DNA from: Streptomyces cyanogenus
GTDB lineage: Bacteria > Actinomycetota > Actinomycetes > Streptomycetales > Streptomycetaceae
DNA length: 64,000 nt
NCBI RefSeq assembly: GCF_017526105.1
Contig: NZ_CP071839.1
Location: 2,594,501-2,658,500, forward strand
Direction: 5' to 3'
Numbering within the stretch: position 1 is the first letter of the stretch; every line of letters starts with the position of its first letter. Position numbers and translations under genes: made by a program. Below the pieces are notes generated by a model. That model worked only from the letters and a program-made list of their open reading frames with translations. It was not told where the DNA came from and did not search any database. Positions 16,894-25,600 of this stretch are shown here, piece by piece.

Positions 16894-18750
16894 ATGGACC
16901 TGGCACAGCTGCTGCACGACCCCCGCCCCTTCGCCCTGCTGCGGCGCCGCGCCCCGGGCCGCGACGAGCACCCGGTGGAGGTGCTGATCGGCCCGGTGAC
17001 CAGCCGGGACCGGCTCGCCGACCTGCCCGACGAGGGGCTCGCCCTCGTCCCGTTCCGGCAGCTGCGCGAGCGCGGCTTCGACGTCCGCGACGACGGCACC
17101 CCACTGCTGGTGCTGACCCCCGAGGAGTCGTACGAGATCCCGCTCGCCGAGGCGCTCTCCCGGCTGCCCGCGCACGAGGTACGGGTCGAGGGCGGGGGCT
17201 TCGACGTCGGCGACGAGGAGTACGGCGAGATCGTCGGGCGGGTGCTGCGCGAGGAGATCGGCCGGGGCGAGGGCGCGAACTTCGTGATCCGGCGCACGTA
17301 CGAGGGGGCGATCCCCGGCTTCGGCCGCGCGGACGCACTCGCGCTGTTCCGGCGGCTGCTGGCGGGCGAACGGGGCGCGTACTGGACGTTCGTCGTGCAC
17401 ACCGGGGACCGGACGCTGGTCGGGGCGAGCCCGGAGGTGCACGTCCGGATGAGCGGCGGGACCGTGGTGATGAACCCGATCAGCGGGACGTACCGCTATC
17501 CCGCCGAGGGGCCCACGCCGGAGCACCTGCTGGAGTTCCTCGCCGACGGCAAGGAGATCGAGGAGCTGTCGATGGTGGTCGACGAGGAACTGAAGATGAT
17601 GTGCACCGTCGGCGACATGGGCGGGGTCGTCGTCGGCCCGCGGCTGAAGGAGATGGCGCACCTGGCGCACACCGAGTACGAGCTGCGCGGGAAGTCCTCC
17701 CTGGACGCGCGGGAGGTGCTGCGGGAGACGATGTTCGCGGCGACCGTCACCGGGTCGCCGGTGCAGAACGCCTGCCGGGTGATCGAGCGGCACGAAACCG
17801 GCGGGCGCGGCTACTACGCCGGTGCGCTGGCGCTGCTCGGCCGGGACGCAGGGGGCGCGCAGACCCTCGACTCCCCCATCCTGATCCGCACCGCCGACAT
17901 CTCCGCCGACGGCCGGCTGCGCGTGCCCGTCGGGGCGACGCTGGTGCGCGGCTCCGACCCGGCGGGCGAGGTCGCGGAGACCCACGCGAAGGCGGCGGGC
18001 GTGCTGGCCGCCCTCGGGGTGGGGCCGGCCCGGCCGCGGCAGGAGCGGGAGCGGCCCCGGCTGGCCGACGACCCGCGGGTGCGGGCCGCGCTGGACGGGC
18101 GCCGGGCCGGGCTCGCGCCGTTCTGGCTGCGGATGCAGGAGCGGTCCGACGCCCTGGCCGGCCATGCCCTCGTCGTGGACGGCGAGGACACCTTCACCGC
18201 GATGCTGGCGCACGTCCTGCGTTCGGGCGGGCTCGACGTGACCGTCCGGCGGTACGACGAGCCCGGACTGCGGGAGGAGGTGCTCGGGCACGCGGGGCCG
18301 GTCGTCCTGGGACCCGGTCCCGGTGACCCCCGCGACCTCGGCGACCCCAAGATGCGGTTCCTGCGCGGCCTCGCCGCCGAGGTGGTCCGGACCCATCCGC
18401 ACGGGGTGCTGGGCGTCTGCCTCGGGCACGAGCTGCTCGCCGCGGAGCTGGGCCTGGAGATCGTCCGTAAGCAGGTGCCGTACCAGGGGGCGCAGACCGG
18501 GATCGACCTGTTCGGGCGGAACGAGACCGTCGGTTTCTACAACAGCTTCGTGGCGCGCTGCGACGACGGCGCGGCCAGGGAACTGGCCGCGCACGGGGTG
18601 GAGGTGAGCCGGGCGGGGAACGGGGAGGTGCATGCGCTGCGGGGTCCCGGCTTCGCGGGCGTGCAGTTCCACCCCGAGTCGGTGCTGACGCTGAACGGGG
18701 CCGCGGTCGTGCGGGAGCTGATCGGCCGGCTGCGCCGCACGACCGTGTAG
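16894..18750 (+). CDS. trpEG: Anthranilate synthase, fused TrpE-TrpG
   Basis: A 618-residue fusion. Residues about 120-400 are the chorismate-binding TrpE-like domain (NFVIRRTYEG, MNPISGTYRYP, ELSMVVDEELKMMC, the FAATVTGSPVQNACRVI block, GGRGYYAGALALLG). Residues about 425-618 are the glutamine amidotransferase (HALVVDGEDTFT, LGPGPGDP, LGVCLGHELLA with the catalytic Cys, FHPES with the catalytic His). It makes anthranilate from chorismate and glutamine. The same architecture occurs in PhzE of phenazine pathways; the Trp attenuator upstream and the absence of phz genes favour tryptophan synthesis. The ATG at 16894 follows GGAAGAGGA. Confidence 0.93.
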   Translation: MDLAQLLHDPRPFALLRRRAPGRDEHPVEVLIGPVTSRDRLADLPDEGLALVPFRQLRERGFDVRDDGTPLLVLTPEESYEIPLAEALSRLPAHEVRVEGGGFDVGDEEYGEIVGRVLREEIGRGEGANFVIRRTYEGAIPGFGRADALALFRRLLAGERGAYWTFVVHTGDRTLVGASPEVHVRMSGGTVVMNPISGTYRYPAEGPTPEHLLEFLADGKEIEELSMVVDEELKMMCTVGDMGGVVVGPRLKEMAHLAHTEYELRGKSSLDAREVLRETMFAATVTGSPVQNACRVIERHETGGRGYYAGALALLGRDAGGAQTLDSPILIRTADISADGRLRVPVGATLVRGSDPAGEVAETHAKAAGVLAALGVGPARPRQERERPRLADDPRVRAALDGRRAGLAPFWLRMQERSDALAGHALVVDGEDTFTAMLAHVLRSGGLDVTVRRYDEPGLREEVLGHAGPVVLGPGPGDPRDLGDPKMRFLRGLAAEVVRTHPHGVLGVCLGHELLAAELGLEIVRKQVPYQGAQTGIDLFGRNETVGFYNSFVARCDDGAARELAAHGVEVSRAGNGEVHALRGPGFAGVQFHPESVLTLNGAAVVRELIGRLRRTTV

Positions 18751-18765
18751 CCGACCGGGGCGCCG

Positions 18766-19794
18766 TCAGCCGAAGAACACCCCGGCCTCCTCGTACAGCT
18801 TCGGGTCCACCGTCTTCAGCCTGGCGGTGGCCTCGGAGATCGGGACACGGACGATGTCGGTGCCGCGCAGGGCGACCATCGTGCCGAAGTCGCCGTCGCG
18901 GACGCAGTCGATGGCGTGCAGGCCGAAGCGGGTGGCGAGCCAGCGGTCGAAGGCGCTGGGGGTGCCGCCGCGCTGGATGTGACCGAGGACGGTGGTGCGG
19001 GCTTCCTTGCCGGTGCGCTTCTCGATCTCCTTGGCCAGCCACTCGCCGACCCCGGAGAGCCGGACGTGTCCGAAGGAGTCGAGCGACTGGTCCTTGAGCA
19101 CCATGTCGCCGTCCTTGGGCATGGCGCCCTCGGCGACGACCACGATCGGCGCGTACGACGCCCGGAAGCGGGAGGTGATCCAGGCGCACACCTGGTCGAG
19201 GTCGAAGCGCTGCTCGGGGATGAGGATGACGTTGGCACCGCCGGCGAGGCCCGAGTGGAGGGCGATCCAGCCGGCGTGCCGGCCCATCACCTCGCAGACG
19301 AGCACCCGCATGTGGGACTCGGCGGTGGTGTGCAGCCGGTCGATGGCCTCGGTGGCGATGCCGACCGCGGTGTCGAAGCCGAAGGTGTAGTCGGTGGCGG
19401 ACAGGTCGTTGTCGATCGTCTTGGGTACGCCGACGCACGGCACGCCGTACTCGTCGGACAGGCGCGCGGCGACGCCCAGGGTGTCCTCGCCGCCGATCGT
19501 GACGAGGGCGTCGATCTCCTGCTTGGCCAGGTTCTCCTTGATCCGGCGGATGCCGCCCTCCACCTTGAGGGGGTTGGTGCGCGAGGAGCCGAGGACGGTG
19601 CCGCCCCGGGGCAGGATGCCGCGCACCGCGGGGATGTCGAGGCGCACGGTGTCGCCTTCGAGAGGTCCGCGCCAGCCGTCCCGGAAGCCGACGAAGTCAT
19701 AGCCGTACTCCTGTACGCCCTTGCGCACGATGGCCCGGATGACGGCGTTGAGCCCGGGGCAGTCGCCGCCTCCGGTCAGTACTCCGACCCGCAT
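18766..19794 (-). CDS. pfkA: 6-phosphofructokinase
   Basis: A 342-residue PFK that phosphorylates fructose 6-phosphate in glycolysis. Motifs: MRVGVLTGGGDCPGLNA, LPRGGTVLGSSRTNP, the nucleotide/diphosphate site GGEDTLG, the catalytic PKTIDNDL and MGRHAGWIAL. The Asp in GGEDT and Lys in PKTIDND replace the two glycines of classical ATP-PFKs and resemble PPi-dependent PFKs. From memory, Streptomyces ATP-PFKs of this group carry the same residues, so the phosphoryl donor cannot be decided from sequence. Only 15 bases separate its end from the convergent trpEG gene. Confidence 0.95.
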   Translation of the reverse strand: MRVGVLTGGGDCPGLNAVIRAIVRKGVQEYGYDFVGFRDGWRGPLEGDTVRLDIPAVRGILPRGGTVLGSSRTNPLKVEGGIRRIKENLAKQEIDALVTIGGEDTLGVAARLSDEYGVPCVGVPKTIDNDLSATDYTFGFDTAVGIATEAIDRLHTTAESHMRVLVCEVMGRHAGWIALHSGLAGGANVILIPEQRFDLDQVCAWITSRFRASYAPIVVVAEGAMPKDGDMVLKDQSLDSFGHVRLSGVGEWLAKEIEKRTGKEARTTVLGHIQRGGTPSAFDRWLATRFGLHAIDCVRDGDFGTMVALRGTDIVRVPISEATARLKTVDPKLYEEAGVFFG

Positions 19795-19888
19795 GGAATT
19801 GTCCCTTCACCGCGCTTTCCTGACAGAGAGTCACGCTAGTGGTGATCCGAGTCACATCGGGAGAGGCGAGAAGGGTGATTTCGGTGCG

Positions 19889-20566
19889 CTATTCGTCGTC
19901 GAGACCGCGCTCTATCGCGTACCGCACCAGCTCCACCCGGTTGTGCAGTTGGAGCTTGCCGAGGGTGTTCTGCACGTGGTTCTGGACCGTGCGGTGGGAG
20001 ATGACGAGACGTTCGGCGATCTGCTTGTAGCTCAGGCCCTTCGCCACCAGCCGCAGCACCTCGGTCTCACGGTCCGTCAGCCGCGGCGCCCCCGGCTCGT
20101 CGTCGTCCGGTGCGGGCATCGGCTCGGCGGCCAGCCGCCGGTACTCGCCGAGGACCAGACCGGCCAGCCCGGGCGTGAACACCGGGTCGCCCACGGCGGT
20201 GCGGCGCACCGCGTCCAGCAGTTCCCCGGTGGAGGCCGACTTCAGCAGGTAGCCGGTCGCGCCGGACTTCACGGCCTCCAGCACGTCCGCGTGCTCACCG
20301 CTCGCCGACAGGACCAGGACCCGCAACGCCGGGTTGTGGGCGACGAGTTCCTTGCACACCTGGACGCCGGGCTTGGCGGGCAGGTTGAGGTCCAGCACCA
20401 GGACGTCGGGGGCGGCGGCCCTGGCGCGGCGGACCGCCTGCTCGCCGTCGCCGGCGGTGGCGACCACCTCGAAGCCGGACTCGGCCAGGTCACGGGCGAC
20501 CGCGTCGCGCCACATCGGGTGGTCGTCCACCACCATGACCCTGATCGGTTCCTGCTGCTGTGTCAT
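19889..20566 (-). CDS. macR: NarL/LuxR-family response regulator, MacR-like
   Basis: A 225-residue two-component regulator. The receiver domain has acidic residues Asp14/Asp15 (VVDDH), the phosphorylation Asp59 (VLDLN) and the K/T positions (LSASG, LLKSAS). The C-terminal LuxR-type helix-turn-helix spans about 158-215 (LTDRETEVLRLVAKGLSYKQ). It overlaps the sensor kinase stop by four bases (ATGA). Position beside pfkA matches S. coelicolor MacR (SCO2120), which I recall as binding TGAGTACnnGTACTCA and controlling morphogenic membrane proteins; such a site exists at 1207-1224. Confidence 0.88.
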   Translation of the reverse strand: MTQQQEPIRVMVVDDHPMWRDAVARDLAESGFEVVATAGDGEQAVRRARAAAPDVLVLDLNLPAKPGVQVCKELVAHNPALRVLVLSASGEHADVLEAVKSGATGYLLKSASTGELLDAVRRTAVGDPVFTPGLAGLVLGEYRRLAAEPMPAPDDDEPGAPRLTDRETEVLRLVAKGLSYKQIAERLVISHRTVQNHVQNTLGKLQLHNRVELVRYAIERGLDDE

Positions 20567-21798
20567 CGCTGCTCCGCCTTCTTCCCCCGCGCCCGCACGG
20601 CGCCCTTCGGTACCTTCAGTTCGACTTCCGTGCCCTGGCCGGGGACCGAGACGATCTCGGCGCTGCCGCCGAGGTCGCGCAGCCGGCCCCGGATCGACAG
20701 GGCCACCCCGAGCCGGCCCTCCCCCTCGGCCTGCGCGAGCCGGCCCTCGGGGATGCCGGGGCCCTCGTCCCGGACGGTGACGACGATCTCGTCCGGCTCG
20801 TCCTCCACCAGGATCCAGGCCCGCGCCTCGTCCCCGGCGTGCCGGCGCACGTTGTCCAGGGCGGCCCCGACCGCGGCGGCCACCTCGCGGGCCGCGGCCG
20901 GCGGCAGCAGTACCGGGGCGCCGGGCTCGGCGAGGCTGACCCGGGCGCAGGCGTAACGGGCGAGCAGCGAGCGCAGGTCGACGGGGCCGGCCGATTCGTC
21001 CTGGTCCGGCTCCTCCACCGCGCGGACGACGGCGCCGGCCGCCAGGTCCTCCGAGACCCGGGACACCGGGACCAGACCGCCCGACACCAGGGTGCGCAGG
21101 GCCACCTCCTGCTCCCCGGCCAGCCGGCCCAGCTCGGCCGCCTCGCCGCCGAGGGCCGCGCCCCGGCGCTTCACCATCGCCAGCACCTGCAGCACGCTGT
21201 CGTGGATGTCCCGGGCCAGCCGCTCCCGTTCCCGGGTCGCGGCCTCGATCTCCAGGGCGCGGGCGAGGGTGCGCTCGGAGGCGCGGGCCACCTCCACGAC
21301 GTAGCCGATCGCGATGGAGGCCACCCAGACGAGGATCACGTTGTGCACGGTGTCCCGGGCGGGGCGGCCGCGCTCCACCAGGTTGACGACGGCCACGGCC
21401 GTGGAGGCGGCGGCCGCCCAGCGCCAGCCGCCCTTGATGGCGAAGGCCAGCACCGCGCCCGCCGTCCAGATCGACGGCAGCGTGGGGCCGCCGCCCGCGA
21501 TCCGCTCGTGGCTGTCGGCGACCGGGGTGAGCAGGATGCCGACGAGAGCGACGGTCAGGTCCACGGCCAGGAAACGCCGGGTGCAGCTCGCCGCGTTGGC
21601 CACCTTGGGCAACGTGGCGAGGGTCCACACCGCCAGGAAGGCGTAGTAGGCGACGGCGACCCAGGGCCGGACGAAGTGGTCGTACGCGGTGGCGCACAGG
21701 CCGATGGCGTACAGCATGGTCAGGACGCGGTAGCCGGCGAGCGCGCGCCACAACGGCAGCTCGACCGACATCCGCATGACGCGCTCGCGCTTGGGCAT
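20563..21798 (-). CDS. macS: Two-component sensor histidine kinase, MacS-like
   Basis: A 411-residue membrane kinase, partner of the downstream response regulator. The N-terminal half has about five hydrophobic segments (between residues 18 and 170, for example VLTMLYAIGLCATAY and HNVILVWVASIAIGYVV). The dimerization/phosphoacceptor helix is ERLARDIHDSVLQVLAMV (HisKA_3 type, His near residue 197). The ATPase domain has the N box DNVRRHA and G box DEGPGIPEGR. No extracellular sensor domain is evident. The ATG at 21798 is used; a Met nine residues in is an alternative. Confidence 0.9.
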   Translation of the reverse strand: MPKRERVMRMSVELPLWRALAGYRVLTMLYAIGLCATAYDHFVRPWVAVAYYAFLAVWTLATLPKVANAASCTRRFLAVDLTVALVGILLTPVADSHERIAGGGPTLPSIWTAGAVLAFAIKGGWRWAAAASTAVAVVNLVERGRPARDTVHNVILVWVASIAIGYVVEVARASERTLARALEIEAATRERERLARDIHDSVLQVLAMVKRRGAALGGEAAELGRLAGEQEVALRTLVSGGLVPVSRVSEDLAAGAVVRAVEEPDQDESAGPVDLRSLLARYACARVSLAEPGAPVLLPPAAAREVAAAVGAALDNVRRHAGDEARAWILVEDEPDEIVVTVRDEGPGIPEGRLAQAEGEGRLGVALSIRGRLRDLGGSAEIVSVPGQGTEVELKVPKGAVRARGKKAEQR

Positions 21799-21834
21799 GT
21801 CCCCCGGTCCCCCCGGCTCCCCTTGTGCCCCCGT

Positions 21835-22581
21835 CTAGGACTCGTCCTGCTTCTTCCCGGCCCTCTGGGCCTTCCCGGCTTCCTTCACCGCCTTCGCCGC
21901 CTGCGCCATCTGCCGCTTGGCGGCGGTGGCGTACATGTCGACGTACTCCTGGCCGGAGAGCTTCATGATCTCGTACATGACCTCGTCGGTCAGGGCGCGC
22001 AGCACGAACCGGTCGTGCTCCATGCCCTGGTAGCGCCTGAAGTCCAGGGGCTTGCCGATGCGGATGCCGGGCCGCATCAGCTTCGGCACCACCTTGCCGG
22101 GCGGCTGGATCTTCTCCGTGTCGATCATGGCGACCGGGATGACCGGCGCGCCGGTGGCGAGGGCCACGCGCGCCAGGCCGCCGGGCTTGCCCCGGTACAG
22201 CCGCCCGTCCGGCGAGCGGGTGCCCTCCGGGTAGATGCCGAACAGCTCGCCGCGCTCCAGCACCTCTATGCCGCTGCGGATCGCCGCCTCACCGGCGCCG
22301 CGCGCCCCGGAGCGGTCCACCGGCAGCTGGCCGACCCCCTTGAAGAAGGCGGCGGTGAGCCGGCCCTTCACTCCCGGGGTGGTGAAGTACTCGGCCTTGG
22401 CGATGAACGTGACCTTGCGGTCCAGCACGATCGGCAGGAAGAACGAGTCCGAGAAGGACAGATGGTTGCTGGCCAGGATGGCCGGGCCGGTGGCCGGAAC
22501 GTTCTCCAGGCCCTCCACCCAGGGCCTGAAGGCAACCTTCAGCGGCCCTCCGATGGCGACCTTCATCGTGCCGTACAACAC
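21835..22581 (-). CDS. 1-acyl-sn-glycerol-3-phosphate acyltransferase (PlsC family)
   Basis: A 248-residue acyltransferase that adds a fatty acyl chain to lysophosphatidate-type acceptors in phospholipid synthesis. The catalytic NHLSFSDSFF (HX4D) motif, the FIAKAEYF segment, the IYPEGTRSPDGRLYRGKPG glycerol-phosphate site and APVIPVAMI are all present. A Lys/Ala-rich tail (AKAVKEAGKAQRAGKKQ) follows the domain. The GTG at 22581 is chosen for its AGGAGG ribosome site. In mycobacteria the comparable gene (Rv2182c) lies in the same syntenic block. Confidence 0.93.
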   Translation of the reverse strand: MLYGTMKVAIGGPLKVAFRPWVEGLENVPATGPAILASNHLSFSDSFFLPIVLDRKVTFIAKAEYFTTPGVKGRLTAAFFKGVGQLPVDRSGARGAGEAAIRSGIEVLERGELFGIYPEGTRSPDGRLYRGKPGGLARVALATGAPVIPVAMIDTEKIQPPGKVVPKLMRPGIRIGKPLDFRRYQGMEHDRFVLRALTDEVMYEIMKLSGQEYVDMYATAAKRQMAQAAKAVKEAGKAQRAGKKQDES

Positions 22582-22683
22582 CCGTGTGCCTCCTGTTTCC
22601 GTCGGAGAGACCTTAACCCGGGGGACCGTCAATGAGCCCGACGACCCTGGTCGGTGTCAGTGCGGTCGCGTACGGTGAAGCAC

Positions 22684-23463
22684 ATGCCAGTTCTCCCCGG
22701 AGCCGAGCCGTACCGCCACCAGGGCGGGGAGGTGGGGGTTCTCCTCTGCCACGGCTTCACCGGCTCGCCCCAGTCGCTGCGCCCCTGGGCGGAGCACCAC
22801 GCGGCCCACGGCCTGACCGTGTCCCTGCCGCTGCTGCCCGGCCACGGCACCCGGTGGGAGGACATGCAGCTGACCACCTGGCAGGACTGGTACGCGGAGG
22901 TGGACCGCGAGCTGCGCCTGCTCGCCGAGCGCTGCTCCCGGGTCTTCGTCGCGGGCCTGTCCATGGGCGGCGCGCTGGCCCTCAGGCTCGCGGCCCGGCA
23001 CGGCGAGCGGGTCGCGGGCGCGGTGGTCGTCAATCCGGCGAACCGGGTGCACGGCCTGTCCGCGTACGCGCTTCCGGTGGCCCGGCATCTGGTGCGGACG
23101 ACCAGGGGCATCGCCAGCGACATCGCCAAGGAGGGCGCGGCCGAGCTGGGCTACGACCGGGTGCCGCTGCACGCGGCGCACTCGCTGCGGGTGTTCCTGC
23201 GCCGGCTGGACGGCGAGCTGCCCCAGGTGACCCAGCCGTTGCTGCTGCTGCGCAGCGCCCGGGACCATGTCGTGCCGGCGGCCGACTCGGCGCGGGTGCT
23301 GAGCCGGGTGTCGTCCACGGACGTCACGGAGGTCGTGCTGGAACACAGCTACCACGTGGCGACGTTGGACGAGGATGCGGACCGGATCTTCGAGGAGAGC
23401 CTCGCCTTCATCGGCCGGCTCGCACCCAGTGTCGGCAAGGAAGGGACGGCCGCAGTTGGCTGA
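22684..23463 (+). CDS. Alpha/beta hydrolase, carboxylesterase (Est30-like)
   Basis: A 259-residue serine esterase/lipase-like protein. It has the oxyanion segment VLLCHGFTGSPQSLRPWA, the nucleophile elbow GLSMGG (Ser near residue 90), an acid residue in RSARDHVVP and the catalytic His in LEHSYHVATLDED. This order matches Est30/monoacylglycerol-lipase-like esterases. The ATG at 22684 is preferred because a TACGGT -10 box ends eight bases upstream, implying a leaderless transcript. Substrate unknown. It overlaps the next gene by eight bases. Confidence 0.9.
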   Translation: MPVLPGAEPYRHQGGEVGVLLCHGFTGSPQSLRPWAEHHAAHGLTVSLPLLPGHGTRWEDMQLTTWQDWYAEVDRELRLLAERCSRVFVAGLSMGGALALRLAARHGERVAGAVVVNPANRVHGLSAYALPVARHLVRTTRGIASDIAKEGAAELGYDRVPLHAAHSLRVFLRRLDGELPQVTQPLLLLRSARDHVVPAADSARVLSRVSSTDVTEVVLEHSYHVATLDEDADRIFEESLAFIGRLAPSVGKEGTAAVG

Positions 23464-24130
23464 GCACGACTCCGACCGTGAGGACCGCGAGGGCCGTGAG
23501 GACCGCGACGGCTCCGAGGTCCGCGACGGCCACGAGGTCCGCGAGCCGGACGAGCAGGAGGTGCCGTTCGACGAGGACGCCGCCTGGCGGGCCATCGTCG
23601 CCGGGTACGGCGAAGAGCAGCCGGACCCTCCCGGTGCCCGGTCGTTCAAGCCGGTGGAGAACCTGGCGCTGCCGGAGAAGCACCTGGCGAAGGAGCCGGT
23701 GCCGGAGCCGGCGCGGGAACCGGTGACGGAGCCCGACGGGGACTCCGGGAGCGACGCGGAGGACTCCGCGGGCCGGCCGGCCGCCCGTCCGCTGGGCGGC
23801 TCCGTCTCCTTCGCGCCCGGCGTCGGCCCGCGCGACTACACGGTGCCCGAGCCGTCCGACGACGACTTCGACGAGGACGACGAGGGCCACTTCGTACCGC
23901 CGGAGCCGCCGCCGCTGCCGACCGCGGACACCACCGCCAGGTTCGCCTGGCTGGGGGTGGTCGGCGGTCCCGTCCTGCTCCTGCTGGCGGTGCTGCTGGG
24001 CTGGGAGATGACCTGGTGGCTGGCGACCGCCGGCATCGGCGGCTTCCTCGGCGGCTTCGCGACGCTGGTGGCGCGGATGCGGACGGACGACGAGGAGGAC
24101 GACGACCCCGGGCGCGGGGCGGTCGTCTGA
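23456..24130 (+). CDS. Acidic protein with two C-terminal membrane helices
   Basis: A 224-residue protein of unknown function. Residues 1-35 are almost entirely Asp, Glu, Arg and Gly in a degenerate EDREGRE/DRDGSEVRD pattern. A short conserved-looking motif FDEDAAWRAIVAGYG follows (about 40-55), then a Pro/Glu-rich spacer, and two hydrophobic helices near residues 162-205 (WLGVVGGPVLLLLAVLLG; WWLATAGIGGFLGGFATLV) before a DDEEDDD tail. The TTG start at 23456 overlaps the esterase stop and has a strong AAGGAAGGGA ribosome site; a GTG nine codons earlier is an alternative. Translational coupling to the esterase is likely. Confidence 0.75.
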   Translation: MAEHDSDREDREGREDRDGSEVRDGHEVREPDEQEVPFDEDAAWRAIVAGYGEEQPDPPGARSFKPVENLALPEKHLAKEPVPEPAREPVTEPDGDSGSDAEDSAGRPAARPLGGSVSFAPGVGPRDYTVPEPSDDDFDEDDEGHFVPPEPPPLPTADTTARFAWLGVVGGPVLLLLAVLLGWEMTWWLATAGIGGFLGGFATLVARMRTDDEEDDDPGRGAVV

Positions 24131-24158
24131 CGCCGGACGGGGCACCGGGACCGCGACC

Positions 24159-24171
24159 TGAACTTTGTACA
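24159..24171. promoter_or_regulatory. TetR-gene operator (TGAAC-N3-GTACA) and leaderless promoter
   Basis: TGAACTTTGTACA is palindromic at the TGWAC-N3-GTWCA level and overlaps the -35 region of a promoter whose -10 (TATCGT, 24190-24195) ends seven bases before the ATG at 24202. The same 13-mer form appears twice in front of the serine hydrolase gene (26999-27011 and 27056-27068). Autoregulation by the TetR protein is inferred. Confidence 0.65.
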
Positions 24172-24201
24172 GGGCGTGGGCCGGTGACCTATCGTGGGCC
24201 C

Positions 24202-24873
24202 ATGCCGCGCGACACGCTCACCCTCGACACCATCGTCCGGACCGCCGTGGAGCTGCTGGACGAGGAGGGCCTCGAGGGCCTGAACATGCGCAGTCTGGGC
24301 AAGCGGCTCGGGGTCGCCGCGACGGCCGTCTACTGGCACGTCCAGAACAAGGACGACCTGGTGCTGCTGGTCTCCGACGCGGTGTGGCGGGAGGTCGGCC
24401 TGCCGCCGCTGGGCCCGGCCGACTGGCGCGGCACCGCCACGGCGATGGCCGACGGCCTGTACGCGATGCTGGTCCGCCACCCCTGGCTGATCCAGGCCAT
24501 CAGCTCCCACCTGCTGTACGGCACCGGCAAGGCGCGCTACGACGACCACCTCCTCGGCGTCTTCGAGACCGCCGGGTTCACGCCCGAGGAGGCCGACCGC
24601 GCCGCTGGCGCGGTGGTCACGTACGTGCTCGGCAACGCGCTGGGCGCGTCCGCTACGGCGTCCCTGACGCGCAAGGTGCGGCGGGCGGGGGACGACAGCG
24701 AGGAGCGGTTCCGCGCGACCCTGGCGCAGGCGGCCGAGGCGGCCGCCGCGTTCCCCCGGCTGCGGGCGCGTCTGGACACGTCGGCGGCCACGGAGTACGC
24801 GGCCGCGCCCGACGGCAGCTATGCGGCGGGGTTGCGCGCGCTGCTCGCCGGGCTGCGCCCCGAAGGCGCCTGA
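24202..24873 (+). CDS. TetR family regulator (tetracycline-repressor-like C-terminus)
   Basis: A 223-residue repressor-type protein. The N-terminal HTH is MRSLGKRLGVAATAVYWHVQ (about residues 29-48), the TAVYWHV recognition helix typical of the TetR subgroup with a TetR_C domain. The C-terminal domain carries the WLIQAISSHLLYG and GAVVTYVLGNALG helices lining the ligand pocket. Likely leaderless from its own promoter, with an operator over the -35. Matching operators flank the promoter of the serine hydrolase gene 2.8 kb away, with the tandem-repeat array in between. Confidence 0.92.
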   Translation: MPRDTLTLDTIVRTAVELLDEEGLEGLNMRSLGKRLGVAATAVYWHVQNKDDLVLLVSDAVWREVGLPPLGPADWRGTATAMADGLYAMLVRHPWLIQAISSHLLYGTGKARYDDHLLGVFETAGFTPEEADRAAGAVVTYVLGNALGASATASLTRKVRRAGDDSEERFRATLAQAAEAAAAFPRLRARLDTSAATEYAAAPDGSYAAGLRALLAGLRPEGA

Positions 24874-24890
24874 CGACCGGACAGGGCGCT

Positions 24891-25580
24891 GCCCACCGCG
24901 AGGCTTCCGGCACGGCGCAGGCCGCCGGGAGGCCCCCGAGGGGCGGCGCAGGTCACCGCGAGGCTTCCGGGACGGCGCAAGCCGACCGGGAGGCTTCCGG
25001 GACCGGCGCAAGCCACCGCGAGGCTTCCAGGACGGCGGGCGGCAAGCCGGCCGCGAGGTGTCCGGGACGGCGCAAGCCGACCGGGAGGCGTCCAGGACCG
25101 GCGCAGGCCACCGCGAGGCTTCCGGGGCGGGCGCAGGCCGGCCGGGAGGCTTCCAGGACCGGCGCAGGCCGGCCGGGAGGCTTCCAGGACCGGCGCAGGC
25201 CGGCCGGGAGGCTTCCAGGACGGCGGGCGGCAGGCCACCGCGAGCTGTCCGGGACGGCGCAAGCCGGCCGGGAGGCTTCCAGGACGACGCAGGCCCCCCG
25301 CGAGGTGTCGGGGCGGGCGCAGGCCGGCCGGGAGGCTTCCGGGACCGGCGCAGGCCGGCCGGGAGGCTTCCAGGACGGCGGGCGGCAGGCCACCGCGAGC
25401 TGTCCGGGACGGCGCAAGCCGGCCGGGAGGCGTCCGGGACGGCGCAGGCCACCGGGAGGCTCCGGGACGGGCGCAGGCCCGCCGCGAGGCTTCCAGGACG
25501 GGCGCAGGCCCGCCGAGGCGTCCGGTACGGGGGCCTCCCTGGCGGCGCCGGTGGGAGGCGTCCAGGACGGGCGGCTCCCC
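24891..25580. repeat. Degenerate 31-bp tandem-repeat array, about 21 units
   Basis: Nearly the whole 727-base gap between the convergent TetR and serine hydrolase genes is a head-to-tail array with unit core GCCGGCCGGGAGGCTTCC followed by AGGACCGGCGCAG (31 bases). Units range from 29 to about 35 bases. Three in the middle are essentially identical, and edge units are more diverged. A 90-base segment (25187-25276) recurs exactly at 25342-25431, offset by 155 bases or five units, showing block duplication. Because 31 is not a multiple of three, all six frames stay open by composition; no ribosome site or credible protein is seen. There are no spacers, so it is not CRISPR. Function unknown. Confidence 0.95.
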
Positions 25581-25600
25581 GGCTGCACCGCTGCGGGCGG

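Noticed and set aside
16894..18750. PhzE-type phenazine enzyme
   Set aside because: The architecture is alike, but the Trp leader peptide and lack of other phenazine genes point to anthranilate synthase.
24891..25580. CRISPR array
   Set aside because: Units are contiguous, degenerate and without unique spacers; no cas genes are nearby.
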